In this document: piece by piece, positions 8,465 to 16,212 of the stretch
Layout: every line of letters starts with the position of its first letter
How positions within the stretch are numbered: the stretch's first letter is position 1
Source: Candidatus Sulfotelmatobacter sp.
Lineage (GTDB): Bacteria > Acidobacteriota > Terriglobia > Terriglobales > Acidobacteriaceae
Direction: 5' to 3'
Assembly: GCA_030041475.1 (NCBI GenBank)
Contig: JASHNU010000005.1
Coordinates: 1 to 64,000, forward strand
Length of the DNA stretch: 64,000 nucleotides
Position numbers and translations under genes: made by a program
Notes under the pieces: generated by a model
Seen by the model: only the letters and a program-made list of their open reading frames with translations
Databases searched by the model: none
Told to the model about the DNA's origin: nothing

Positions 8465-9780
8465 AAAATCCTCGCTGCGAATGTTGAAAGCAACACGATG
8501 CCGGCTTGGCGTGCCCAGCGCGGGCCGCTCGCGGGGTAGATACCGTCGCGTTGCGGCTCGAGAAGATAGAACACTCCAAACGTGACAGCAGAGATTGGTA
8601 GCGCCAGCGCCGCTTGCAGCAGGGAAAGCCTACTGATGTGCTCGATAAGAACGTACGGCAGAAACATCAGCACCCAGGCGGCGGGAACGCAGGCGATCAT
8701 GATCAGCCGGGATGAAGGAAAGCGCGGATAGAGAAAGTTCCAGGCGATGATCGCAAGATGAATCGCGAAGGCCAGCGTGTAGGGAAACAGGAGCGCGGGC
8801 TGTTGCCACACACGCAGTAAGAAGAGCCAGAGCAGCCCGGCCGAGGCGATGGCTAAAACTGCGAGGGCGGTATGGGTTCGATCTTCAGGCGCGATCTTGC
8901 GGGGAATGAAGAAGACGTAAGCCAAGAGCAACAGCAGCGGGGGAACGAGCCACTGCCATCCTCCGAGCGCCCATGAGAGATAAAGCACAAGGGCAGCAGC
9001 CAGCACCGCGCTGCCTTGCAACGTGGTGCGGCGAGCGTAGGCGGTGGCAAGAAGAACCAGCGCCGCCGCCACGCGGAAACGGTCCCACAACTGCCCGAGC
9101 GGCATGGCCAGGTAAATGTGCAAGAGGATAAACACGCCAAGGGGAATGAAAATGTTGTCGAGTCCGCGCCAGGCGATGGCTTCGAGCAGCATCACGATGA
9201 TGCCGATGTTGAGCGAGATCAGCAATGTTTCGATGCGACCGGCGTCGGAGAACACGACCAGAGCGACGTTCACGCTGAAAAATGTGGTGACGAAAAATGC
9301 GATCGAGCCCTCCATGCTCTTGCTGGCGCCGGCGGCGGCATAGCCGTGTTTCCCGTATTCGCTTCCGGTCAAGGCCGCGACGGTGTCCGCGAGGGTGAGG
9401 ACCACCAGAGGAACGGCGTACAGCAATTTGCTGCCGTGAGCCAACTGATAAAGGATGGCGACCGAGATCGGAAAACAGACTTCACCCCATGACTGGCGCG
9501 CCACGCCGTCGAGAACGCCGGACAGGCGGGTTTTCGCCAATGGCACATAGCGCATGCCGAGAAGGAGAGCGACAGAGGCTCCGCAGATGATGAAGATCGG
9601 AAGGCGCTGGGTAAAGATCCAAGGCAGGCAGATCGACATGAAACCGGTGCTGATGTGCGCCAGCTTGCGCACCCATTCCGCCTCCGCGCTGGTCCGCTTG
9701 CGGTAGAAGCGCAAGACAAAAAGCATGGCCAGTGCGCATGCCAGCACAATGAGAATCGCAAGTGCATCGCGCTGGGTCAT
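8449..9780 (-). CDS. Phytol/dolichol-kinase-like membrane protein with extra C-terminal membrane domain
   Basis: 443 residues with about a dozen hydrophobic segments. Residues ~1-215 resemble CTP-dependent polyprenol/phytol kinases and the related phosphatidate cytidylyltransferases: EWVRKLAHISTGF near residue 36-48 and GASKSMEGSIAFF near 150 match the R-K-x-x-H and K-S-x-E-G-S nucleotide-binding motifs. The remaining ~220 residues form a second hydrophobic block not found in the usual ~200-residue kinases. It overlaps the DUF3419 gene by four bases (ATGA) and the GNAT gene by 16. Together with HMG-CoA reductase and a UbiA prenyltransferase in the same operon, phosphorylation or CDP activation of an isoprenoid alcohol is the simplest reading, but the substrate is not shown. 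Confidence 0.7.
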   Translation of the reverse strand: MTQRDALAILIVLACALAMLFVLRFYRKRTSAEAEWVRKLAHISTGFMSICLPWIFTQRLPIFIICGASVALLLGMRYVPLAKTRLSGVLDGVARQSWGEVCFPISVAILYQLAHGSKLLYAVPLVVLTLADTVAALTGSEYGKHGYAAAGASKSMEGSIAFFVTTFFSVNVALVVFSDAGRIETLLISLNIGIIVMLLEAIAWRGLDNIFIPLGVFILLHIYLAMPLGQLWDRFRVAAALVLLATAYARRTTLQGSAVLAAALVLYLSWALGGWQWLVPPLLLLLAYVFFIPRKIAPEDRTHTALAVLAIASAGLLWLFLLRVWQQPALLFPYTLAFAIHLAIIAWNFLYPRFPSSRLIMIACVPAAWVLMFLPYVLIEHISRLSLLQAALALPISAVTFGVFYLLEPQRDGIYPASGPRWARQAGIVLLSTFAARILWRFV

Positions 9781-10874
9781 ACGACCTCGACCTCCTCTAC
9801 CACGAACGCGCTGTAGAAAAAAGCGCGATCCTGCGCGAACAGACGCGCGCTCAATTCCGAGAGAGGCCGCAAGGTTGCAGCCATTGATTCGGGACGGCGT
9901 CGCGGCGCGAGCATATTCCAGTATGCCAGCCGGGTCCCGGGCCGGGCCTTGGAGACGATCAGCCGCAGCAGCGCTTCATAGGTGTTGGGAGCCATGTATT
10001 CAAAAATGTCGCTCAGATTGAAACAGTCAAATTTCTGCGACTGTGTGAGTGACTCCTCCAGTGAGTCACAGCGCCATTCCAGGCGGTCCAGATTTCTGCG
10101 AATGGGTTCGAAGTTTTCCTCGCGCAGGGCGGCAGGGAGAGCGCAATCGTGCCGGCCGGTCAGAATCCAGTGCACATAGGGATTCTCAGCGGGGTCGAGT
10201 TCGGTAAGGGCGTACTCCGTGCGCTCAAGAATTCGCTCGGCAACACTGCCCTCAACGTAGCGAAAAAATTCGGGATCGCGTCCCAGCAGGCCCATCACCG
10301 TCCTGGAAAAAAATATGCGGAACATCAGGCGCCAGCGGAGATTGTCCCACTGCATCTTGTAGAACGACCGCCGATCCGCGAGAGATTTGGGGCGCATCAA
10401 GTTGTCCACGCGGCTGCGCGAATGGACCAGAGGCAGGACGCGCGTGCGGAACATTTGGAAATAATGCTCGAACTTGCCGATCGAGCCGATGCCGGCCGCG
10501 ATTTGAGCCGGTCGCTGATCCCAGAAGCTGGCGGCGGAATAAGAAAGACGTTTGCGGCAGGCCTGATACAGGCGCGGCCGGTCGTTGCTGTCAACAGATC
10601 CGATGAGGGCGAGGAGTTCCTGGTGCTGAAGTGTGCGGTAGGCGGCGACGCGCAGCTCCAGACAATAAAGCTGCGCCGGACTGAGATCGATGGCGAGCAC
10701 ACTCTCGGGAGCGCGGGACAAAAGGGCCAGAGCGTTGTCCCCGGCGGAGGCGATTGAGAGGCAACGCTTGCCCGGACCGGGCTTGAGCGCTTCCAGCAAG
10801 ATGTCGGCGTCTTCCCAGCATTGAGCGTAGCGAATGCCGGAAAAATCCGCACGATCGGCGGCTTCGCTACGCAT
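9777..10874 (-). CDS. BtaA-like (DUF3419) SAM:3-amino-3-carboxypropyl transferase
   Basis: 365 residues from ATG 10874, which has a good AAGGAG site and overlaps the preceding gene by eight bases; the longer frame upstream is not used. The N-terminal FSGIRYAQCWEDADILLEAL, followed by the SAM-binding CLSIASAGDNALALL and VLAIDLSPAQLYCLELR, are hallmarks of the DUF3419/BtaA family. BtaA moves the 3-amino-3-carboxypropyl group of SAM onto the free hydroxyl of diacylglycerol, the first step of betaine-lipid (DGTS) synthesis. BtaB, the N-methyltransferase that completes DGTS, is not adjacent. In this isoprenoid-flavoured operon the acceptor could be a different lipid alcohol. Family call firm, acceptor unknown. 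Confidence 0.8.
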   Translation of the reverse strand: MRSEAADRADFSGIRYAQCWEDADILLEALKPGPGKRCLSIASAGDNALALLSRAPESVLAIDLSPAQLYCLELRVAAYRTLQHQELLALIGSVDSNDRPRLYQACRKRLSYSAASFWDQRPAQIAAGIGSIGKFEHYFQMFRTRVLPLVHSRSRVDNLMRPKSLADRRSFYKMQWDNLRWRLMFRIFFSRTVMGLLGRDPEFFRYVEGSVAERILERTEYALTELDPAENPYVHWILTGRHDCALPAALREENFEPIRRNLDRLEWRCDSLEESLTQSQKFDCFNLSDIFEYMAPNTYEALLRLIVSKARPGTRLAYWNMLAPRRRPESMAATLRPLSELSARLFAQDRAFFYSAFVVEEVEVV

Positions 10875-13530
10875 GGCTCTCCTTGCCCGCCACCCGGCGA
10901 ACGATACCGGCAGCGCCGTCCAGTTCGACTTCATCGCCGTCGCGCAGCCAATCGAGGAGGCCGGGGAGCGAGATGACGGCTGGAATGCCGAGCTCGCGGG
11001 CGACGATGGCGGAGTGAGAAAGAAGACTGCCGCGCTCGACGAGCAGTCCGCTGGCGGATGGAAAGAGCATGATCCATCCGGGGTCGGTGTGGTCGGCAAC
11101 CAGGATGCAACCCGCGGGAAGACGCGCGTTCCTGGGATCGCGAACGACGCAGGCGATGCCGCGTACTACGCCCGGACAGCAGCCGAGGCCGTGCCGCTCC
11201 TCCCCTTCGGCCGCGACTTTATGATTGGTTTCCGTAGAACTATAAGTTTGCGCGTGGCAAACGGCTCCGCGAGTTTCGAAGCGATCGGCGGGAGCGGGGA
11301 GCTTCGAGTAGCTCGCGAATTCCTGCTTTCTCAATGCGACCAGAGAGTGAAGATCGGCAGTCGTCGCAGTGCCGTTGTTGAAAGCGAGAACCTCAGGGAG
11401 TTCGAGATAGAAAACATCGCGGGCGTCGTCAAGTTTCCCCATCGCCTGGAGACGGCGCCCAGCCTCGAGGAAGAGGCGGCGGATCGTTCCAAACAATCGC
11501 GTTCGTTCAAAGCGAAGATTCTCTCGGTTACGCACCCGCTTGCGCGCCTGGCGCAGAACCCAGAACAGCGCTCTACGACGAATCGGTGAGCCCGACAATG
11601 CTGCCCGCATTTTCTGTTCGGCATCGGCGAGGGCCGTGTCACGAGGTTGCGCCGGAACCGCGGATACGCGGGCGACCTCGCCGATGTTGCGCAGAAGAAC
11701 AAGAGGATTGTCGCGGAGAGTTTCACTCTCCAGCTTCAACTCCTCCAGGCAGCGATCGCCGAACTTGGCGATGTAAGCATCGTAGAGCTTGGCAAACTCG
11801 GGATCCTGGCGTATGTCGCTGACGATCTGTGCCAGCGGGGCATCGCGCAGGGCGGCAGCGAGCTTCGGATTCGCGCAAGCGACCGCGGCCATCTCGCGCA
11901 CACGCGCTGCAGGTTCAAGACTGATCATGTCTCCCTGACCGCGAATGGCATCGTTGGCGAGCATTCCGTTTTCATCGCCGCACCAGCGCGCGGTGAGCTT
12001 GCGCAGGGCGCCATGAAAGATCATGGCGAAGAAGTCGTTGACCAGAGGCGCGTCCCATCGCGAAAGCAGCTGATGTTCGAGCTTGTAATAATGTGTGACG
12101 AGCTCGTCGAGGCGCATGTCCGCGAATGCGGGATCGGGCGCGGCCAGCGCCTCGTTCAGCCGGGCATAGAAATCCTCGATCTGCCGATCGAGCCGGATGT
12201 AGCTGAGCGCGAGTCCTGCGACCATGTGCACGCTGCGAAGTGCGTCCAAGACTCGATCCCGAGTGCGGGCTTGCTTTAACTGGCCGACAACTTCGGCGGG
12301 AAGACTCTCGCGCACACCCATCATCTGCTCCATGAAGCGGCGATTCACGGTGAATCCGGGAAGCAGCGCGAGCACACGGTACCAGTTCAAAAGGTTGTAA
12401 TAGATTCGGCCGCGGATCAGCCCCAGCATGCAGCTGAATGTCCCCTGGTTATCGGCTATTTTGTTCTCGGGAACACGCAGGATGCGGCAGAACTGGCGAT
12501 ACACGCCTTCATACACGTAGCGGGCGAACGAGAAGGTGAGCGGCGTGGTGATGCCGTTGTAGCTCTCCGTGATGTTGCTGTTGTCCCACAAATTGAGCGC
12601 GCCTTCGGGGTCAGCGAGATCGCGGAGAGTCGTGATGGGGCGTGATTGCAACAGGAACAACTGGTCGTCTTCGATCGCCCACTCGATATCCTGGGGCTGG
12701 CCGAAGGCATGCGCGGCGCGACGGGCAAGTTCGGCGACGGCGCGCGCCTGCTCATCGGTGAGCGCAGGCTTGAAGGCTTCGGCGTCGGTCAGCGCGACAG
12801 CCGAGACGCCCTCCACGGCGTTGGGATCAAATCGGTGGCAAATGTTCTTTCTGACGATCGCACGATCGACAATCGTACCTGAGCGGTCGATCTTGAAGAC
12901 GTCGGCAGCGGCCTCGCCACCGACCAGCGCAGTTCCGAGGCCGGGCACAGCGGAGACAATAGCCAAAGAGCGTCTGCCGCTGACCGGATCGGAGCTGAAG
13001 GCGACTCCGGAAACGAAGGCGTTCACCATTTTCTGCACGAGCACCGCAGGAGCGGTAAGGGGAGCGAGCGACAGCCCGTGCTGGCGCCGGTATTCCATGA
13101 CGCGTTCGCTGAAGCCGGAGCGCCACACATCGGCGATCTTCCCGGGGATTGATTCAGGTATGACGAAAAGAAAAGTTTCGAGTTGCCCCGCGAAGGAGTG
13201 CTGAGTGCTGTCTTCTTCGACCGCAGACGAGCGAACTGCGAAACGCGAGTTGTCGCCGCCCAGGGTACGCAGGGCGGCTTCGATCTCGGCGCGAACTTCT
13301 TCGGACGGCCGCAGTGAGGCCAACGCAGAGTTCAGCCGGGATAGGTCCTGCGATGCAAGCGCGGCGGACAGATCGCTCGTCAAGCTGTCGGTGAATGCAG
13401 AGGGCGGCACTGCAAACCAGGGGGGCACGGGCAATCCGAACTGCCCCAAGCGGAGAAGGGCGAGGGCCTTGCCTCCGAGTTCCGTCAACCCCAGTTCGGC
13501 CAATCCGCCTTCGCGAAGAGCAAATTTCAT
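10867..13530 (-). CDS. PEP-synthase-like dikinase with rifampin-phosphotransferase architecture
   Basis: 887 residues. Residues ~1-310 are a PPDK/PEP-synthase ATP-grasp domain (FAVRSSAVEEDSTQHSFAG, VSGVAFSSDPVSG, IEWAIEDDQLFLLQSRPI). A ~450-residue middle region follows, rich in aromatic helices (NITESYNGITTPLTFSFAR, GLIRGRIYYNLLNWYR). The last ~100 residues are the swivelling His domain, with LLSHSAIVARELGIPAV and the phospho-accepting His near residue 839. This order (ATP domain, large substrate domain, C-terminal His domain; no TIM-barrel PEP domain) is that of rifampin phosphotransferase, which uses ATP to phosphorylate a hydroxyl and releases AMP and Pi. ATG 13530 lies one base after the UbiA stop; ATG 13542 is an alternative. 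The acceptor is probably the operon's product, not necessarily an antibiotic. Confidence 0.8.
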   Translation of the reverse strand: MKFALREGGLAELGLTELGGKALALLRLGQFGLPVPPWFAVPPSAFTDSLTSDLSAALASQDLSRLNSALASLRPSEEVRAEIEAALRTLGGDNSRFAVRSSAVEEDSTQHSFAGQLETFLFVIPESIPGKIADVWRSGFSERVMEYRRQHGLSLAPLTAPAVLVQKMVNAFVSGVAFSSDPVSGRRSLAIVSAVPGLGTALVGGEAAADVFKIDRSGTIVDRAIVRKNICHRFDPNAVEGVSAVALTDAEAFKPALTDEQARAVAELARRAAHAFGQPQDIEWAIEDDQLFLLQSRPITTLRDLADPEGALNLWDNSNITESYNGITTPLTFSFARYVYEGVYRQFCRILRVPENKIADNQGTFSCMLGLIRGRIYYNLLNWYRVLALLPGFTVNRRFMEQMMGVRESLPAEVVGQLKQARTRDRVLDALRSVHMVAGLALSYIRLDRQIEDFYARLNEALAAPDPAFADMRLDELVTHYYKLEHQLLSRWDAPLVNDFFAMIFHGALRKLTARWCGDENGMLANDAIRGQGDMISLEPAARVREMAAVACANPKLAAALRDAPLAQIVSDIRQDPEFAKLYDAYIAKFGDRCLEELKLESETLRDNPLVLLRNIGEVARVSAVPAQPRDTALADAEQKMRAALSGSPIRRRALFWVLRQARKRVRNRENLRFERTRLFGTIRRLFLEAGRRLQAMGKLDDARDVFYLELPEVLAFNNGTATTADLHSLVALRKQEFASYSKLPAPADRFETRGAVCHAQTYSSTETNHKVAAEGEERHGLGCCPGVVRGIACVVRDPRNARLPAGCILVADHTDPGWIMLFPSASGLLVERGSLLSHSAIVARELGIPAVISLPGLLDWLRDGDEVELDGAAGIVRRVAGKESHA

Positions 13531-13531
13531 G

Positions 13532-14488
13532 TCATGCCCCATAGCGTACGACGGTCGGGATGACTCCGAGGCTCAGGTAAAGGAGCAGGCTCCAGACGCC
13601 GGACATCAGTTCGACATTCTTCCCGCGTCCCGGCAGGCTGTTGCGCAGGAAAAAGCTGCCGACGCCAACCGCGGCCACGAACAGCGTCGACATAATAATA
13701 AGGACCGGAAGGGCAAAGGAGATTGACCCGGCCGCCAGAAACCCGCAGGCGCCCGTCAGTATCAGCATGCCAAGCCAGGCGGCAACGGCGTTCCTGAGGC
13801 CCCAGAGAAAGCTGTAAGTCTCAACCCCCTTTTCTTCATCTTGCGGCGAGCGAATTTTGCGCCCGATCTCCACCACCATGCCGTTGAAAAAACTGACGAG
13901 GAGAAACCACAGCAGCCCGCGCGGCGGACGGATGTAGCCGGCGGGTATCCAGTCGCAGGCGGTGGTGTAAAGGTCGATAAGGGGCATGATCAGCATGTGG
14001 GAGACCATGTAGGTGACCGGACGCGCCTTCAGCCAGCGGCGCGCGAAGAATTCCTTGCTCATCAATGCGAGATAACACCATGTGATCGCCAGCAAAACGA
14101 TGAGCCTTGGCGACAGCCACAGCGCAAGTGCCAACTGGATTGCGATGCAACCGGCCCACACCCATCCCAGGTCGCGCAGAGTCACCAGACCGCGGGGCAC
14201 CGGGCGATAGGGACGGTAGGTGGAATCCTCCTCAAAATCCTTGAATTCATCGGCGATGCGAAGCTGAAGAAAGAAGAGAAAAGAACTGAAAAAGGCGACG
14301 AGGCAAGATTGCCAATGCGGCGGCCGATGGGCGGCGCGCATCAGAGCGGAGTAACAGACGGCAGACAGGCTGAATGCGGCGATGAGGGGCGCATGGGCGA
14401 AAACCGGAAAACGCTCGCGCTGATAAATCCACCAGCGATTCTGAGCGCGGTCTCCGCCTTTGCCGGAAGATATGGCAGAGCTGGTCAT
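13532..14488 (-). CDS. UbiA-family prenyltransferase
   Basis: 318 residues from ATG 14488, one base after the HMG-CoA reductase stop; the longer open frame upstream overlaps the reductase and is not used. Eight to nine hydrophobic segments alternate with two acidic motifs: LRIADEFKDFEEDSTYRPYRP near residue 80-100 (NDxxDxxxD type) and RKIRSPQDEEKGVETYS near residue 220, the paired Mg2+/diphosphate sites of UbiA enzymes. These integral membrane enzymes transfer a prenyl chain from prenyl diphosphate to an aromatic ring, a glycerol phosphate or another acceptor. Its position directly behind HMG-CoA reductase supports an isoprenoid role. Which acceptor is used cannot be read from sequence. Confidence 0.85.
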   Translation of the reverse strand: MTSSAISSGKGGDRAQNRWWIYQRERFPVFAHAPLIAAFSLSAVCYSALMRAAHRPPHWQSCLVAFFSSFLFFLQLRIADEFKDFEEDSTYRPYRPVPRGLVTLRDLGWVWAGCIAIQLALALWLSPRLIVLLAITWCYLALMSKEFFARRWLKARPVTYMVSHMLIMPLIDLYTTACDWIPAGYIRPPRGLLWFLLVSFFNGMVVEIGRKIRSPQDEEKGVETYSFLWGLRNAVAAWLGMLILTGACGFLAAGSISFALPVLIIMSTLFVAAVGVGSFFLRNSLPGRGKNVELMSGVWSLLLYLSLGVIPTVVRYGA

Positions 14489-14489
14489 A

Positions 14490-15785
14490 TTAGTTGCGTT
14501 CACCGCCACTTGACTGGCCTGGACCTCGCGCGAGTTTCTGGTGGGCCCGGGCAAACTCATTGGCGCAAATCGCTGACGTGAGGGAAATCTCGCCGGCGAG
14601 CGCAAGTGCACCGCAGACTTCTGCGAGGGCTTGAGCGTGTCCCGGGCCAGCCATGCCCATAATTTCGAGACACGCTTTTTGCGTAGGGAGGGAAGTTCCG
14701 CCGCCAACGGTGCCAACCATGACGCTGGGCAGAGTAACGGACGCGTAAAGGTCGCCGTCGCGGTTGATCTCCATGCGCGTCACGCCGACCGCGGATTCGG
14801 CGACGCACGCGGGGTCTTGCCCGCATGCGATGTATAAAGCGGCCAGCGCGTTGGCGAAATGGCCCTGGGCCCCAATGCTTCCGCTCTGGATCGCGCCGAT
14901 GGCCGACATTTTCCAGTACTGCTCGAGCAGTTCGGGAGTCGTGTGCAGACGTTCCTCGACCAGTGTGCGGGGCAGGGTCACTTCAGCGCTCACTTTCTTG
15001 CCCCGCACATTAATAAAGGAGTGGGCTGTGGCTTTCTTGTCACCGGAGAGATTCGCCTCCACGAAGCTGTAATCGGGCTTGAGCGGACAGTTCTGGGCGA
15101 TGTACTCACACACGGCCTGAGTCGCGATGGTCACGATATTCTGGCCGGACGCATCGCCGGTCGCGAACTCGAGCAGCAGATAGACGTGGTTGCCCTCCAT
15201 GGCGATGCCGATATCGGTGAGTTCGCCGTGCCTGGTGGTTTGCGCGGTCGCCGCGCGCAGTTCCGCGCGATGTTCATGGCACCAGATGGCGAACAGTCCC
15301 GCGCTGACCAGGCTTCGAAAGGCGAATCCGGGCGTGCGGCTGACTCCTTCGTGCAGCAGGACACTTACGCACCCGCCGGCGGCGGTGATCACGTTCGCGC
15401 CACGCGAGTACGAGGCGACCAGTGCGGCCTCGGTTGTGGCCAGCGGCACGTAATAGTCGCCGGAGGCGAAAACTCCGCGCACGCGCAATGGCCCGGCGAT
15501 GCCGATCGGGATTTTGACCGCGCCGATACAGTTTTCGATGTGATTCTCATAGGCGGTGAGATCGCTTTCGGACGCAGGAGGCAGGAGCGCGCGCCGCAGC
15601 TCCTCTCGGGTCGGAAATAACTCCCAACGTTTGTTGACCACAGAAAGGTCGACCGAAGCGCCGCCGGGAATGCGTGGAGGTGCGGGAACGTCCGTTGGCG
15701 AGAGCGATTGGGCCACCTCCAGCGCAGATCGTCGCTCGAGCAGGCGCTTCAGGAACTTGCCGACGCGTTCTTCATTGCTGGCCAC
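14490..15785 (-). CDS. Class I-type hydroxymethylglutaryl-CoA reductase
   Basis: 431 residues from GTG 15785, preceded by AAGGAG. The catalytic set of HMG-CoA reductases is intact: Glu119 in TTEAALVAS, Lys250 in SGDKK, Asp324 in GQD and His415 in FARAHQKLAR. ENCIGAVKIPIGIAGPL, TGDASGQN (dinucleotide loop, DAMGMN in eukaryotes) and GTVGGGT point to the class I, NADPH-type enzyme of eukaryotes and archaea rather than the class II degradative bacterial form. No membrane domain is present. It reduces HMG-CoA to mevalonate. It is the first gene of the operon, and no other mevalonate-pathway gene is in the window. The fourth position of TTEG is Ala here, a mild variation. Confidence 0.9.
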   Translation of the reverse strand: MASNEERVGKFLKRLLERRSALEVAQSLSPTDVPAPPRIPGGASVDLSVVNKRWELFPTREELRRALLPPASESDLTAYENHIENCIGAVKIPIGIAGPLRVRGVFASGDYYVPLATTEAALVASYSRGANVITAAGGCVSVLLHEGVSRTPGFAFRSLVSAGLFAIWCHEHRAELRAATAQTTRHGELTDIGIAMEGNHVYLLLEFATGDASGQNIVTIATQAVCEYIAQNCPLKPDYSFVEANLSGDKKATAHSFINVRGKKVSAEVTLPRTLVEERLHTTPELLEQYWKMSAIGAIQSGSIGAQGHFANALAALYIACGQDPACVAESAVGVTRMEINRDGDLYASVTLPSVMVGTVGGGTSLPTQKACLEIMGMAGPGHAQALAEVCGALALAGEISLTSAICANEFARAHQKLARGPGQSSGGERN

Positions 15786-15864
15786 GGATCACTCCTTCAT
15801 GCCCCGGGGGTTTGTTCGTGATTCGTAACAGGGAATACTCCCGTGAAATTTTTTCCTGCGAGTC

Positions 15865-16059
15865 GTGGAAAATGCTCTTACAACAGAGGGGGGAGGGTTG
15901 AGCCCGGACGACTGCCCGAACTGCGGCGGTACTGGATACGTTACGAAACCGGTGGACTTGAACGGTAAGTCCGAAGGCGTTGCGTTTATCCGGGTCAAAT
16001 GTCCTGCCTGCGCAGGCAGCGGACGGAAACTTCCAATCCCGCCTACGACCGCCGGCTGA
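15865..16059 (+). CDS. Small protein with two DnaJ-type zinc-binding CxxCxGxG motifs
   Basis: About 64 residues with CPNCGGTGYV and CPACAGSGRK about 30 residues apart, the paired repeats of a DnaJ-like zinc ribbon, so one Zn2+ held by four Cys is likely. Nothing else in the protein is recognisable. The start is uncertain: GTG 15865 gives 64 residues, whereas TTG 15898 sits just behind a purine-rich GAGGGGGGAGGG and would give 53 residues beginning close to the first motif. It is divergent from HMG-CoA reductase, with only 79 bases between the two starts. It may be a Zn-ribbon chaperone accessory; function unknown. Confidence 0.6.
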   Translation: MENALTTEGGGLSPDDCPNCGGTGYVTKPVDLNGKSEGVAFIRVKCPACAGSGRKLPIPPTTAG

Positions 16060-16212
16060 CCGCACGGCCAGCGGTGCTTGCGAAAACGTACGGAACCGGG
16101 CCGTCAAACTTCCCGTCCTACAATTGACGGTCCGGACCGCACGTTGCAAAGGCTCCTCCAGGATTCGTTCTTCTAGTGCTTCTGATTTGCTCCGCGTCGG
16201 AACCGTTGTCCT

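Noticed and set aside
13841-14581. 246-residue plus-strand frame opposite the UbiA gene
   Set aside because: The opposite strand carries clear prenyltransferase motifs; this frame has no hydrophobic pattern or motif.
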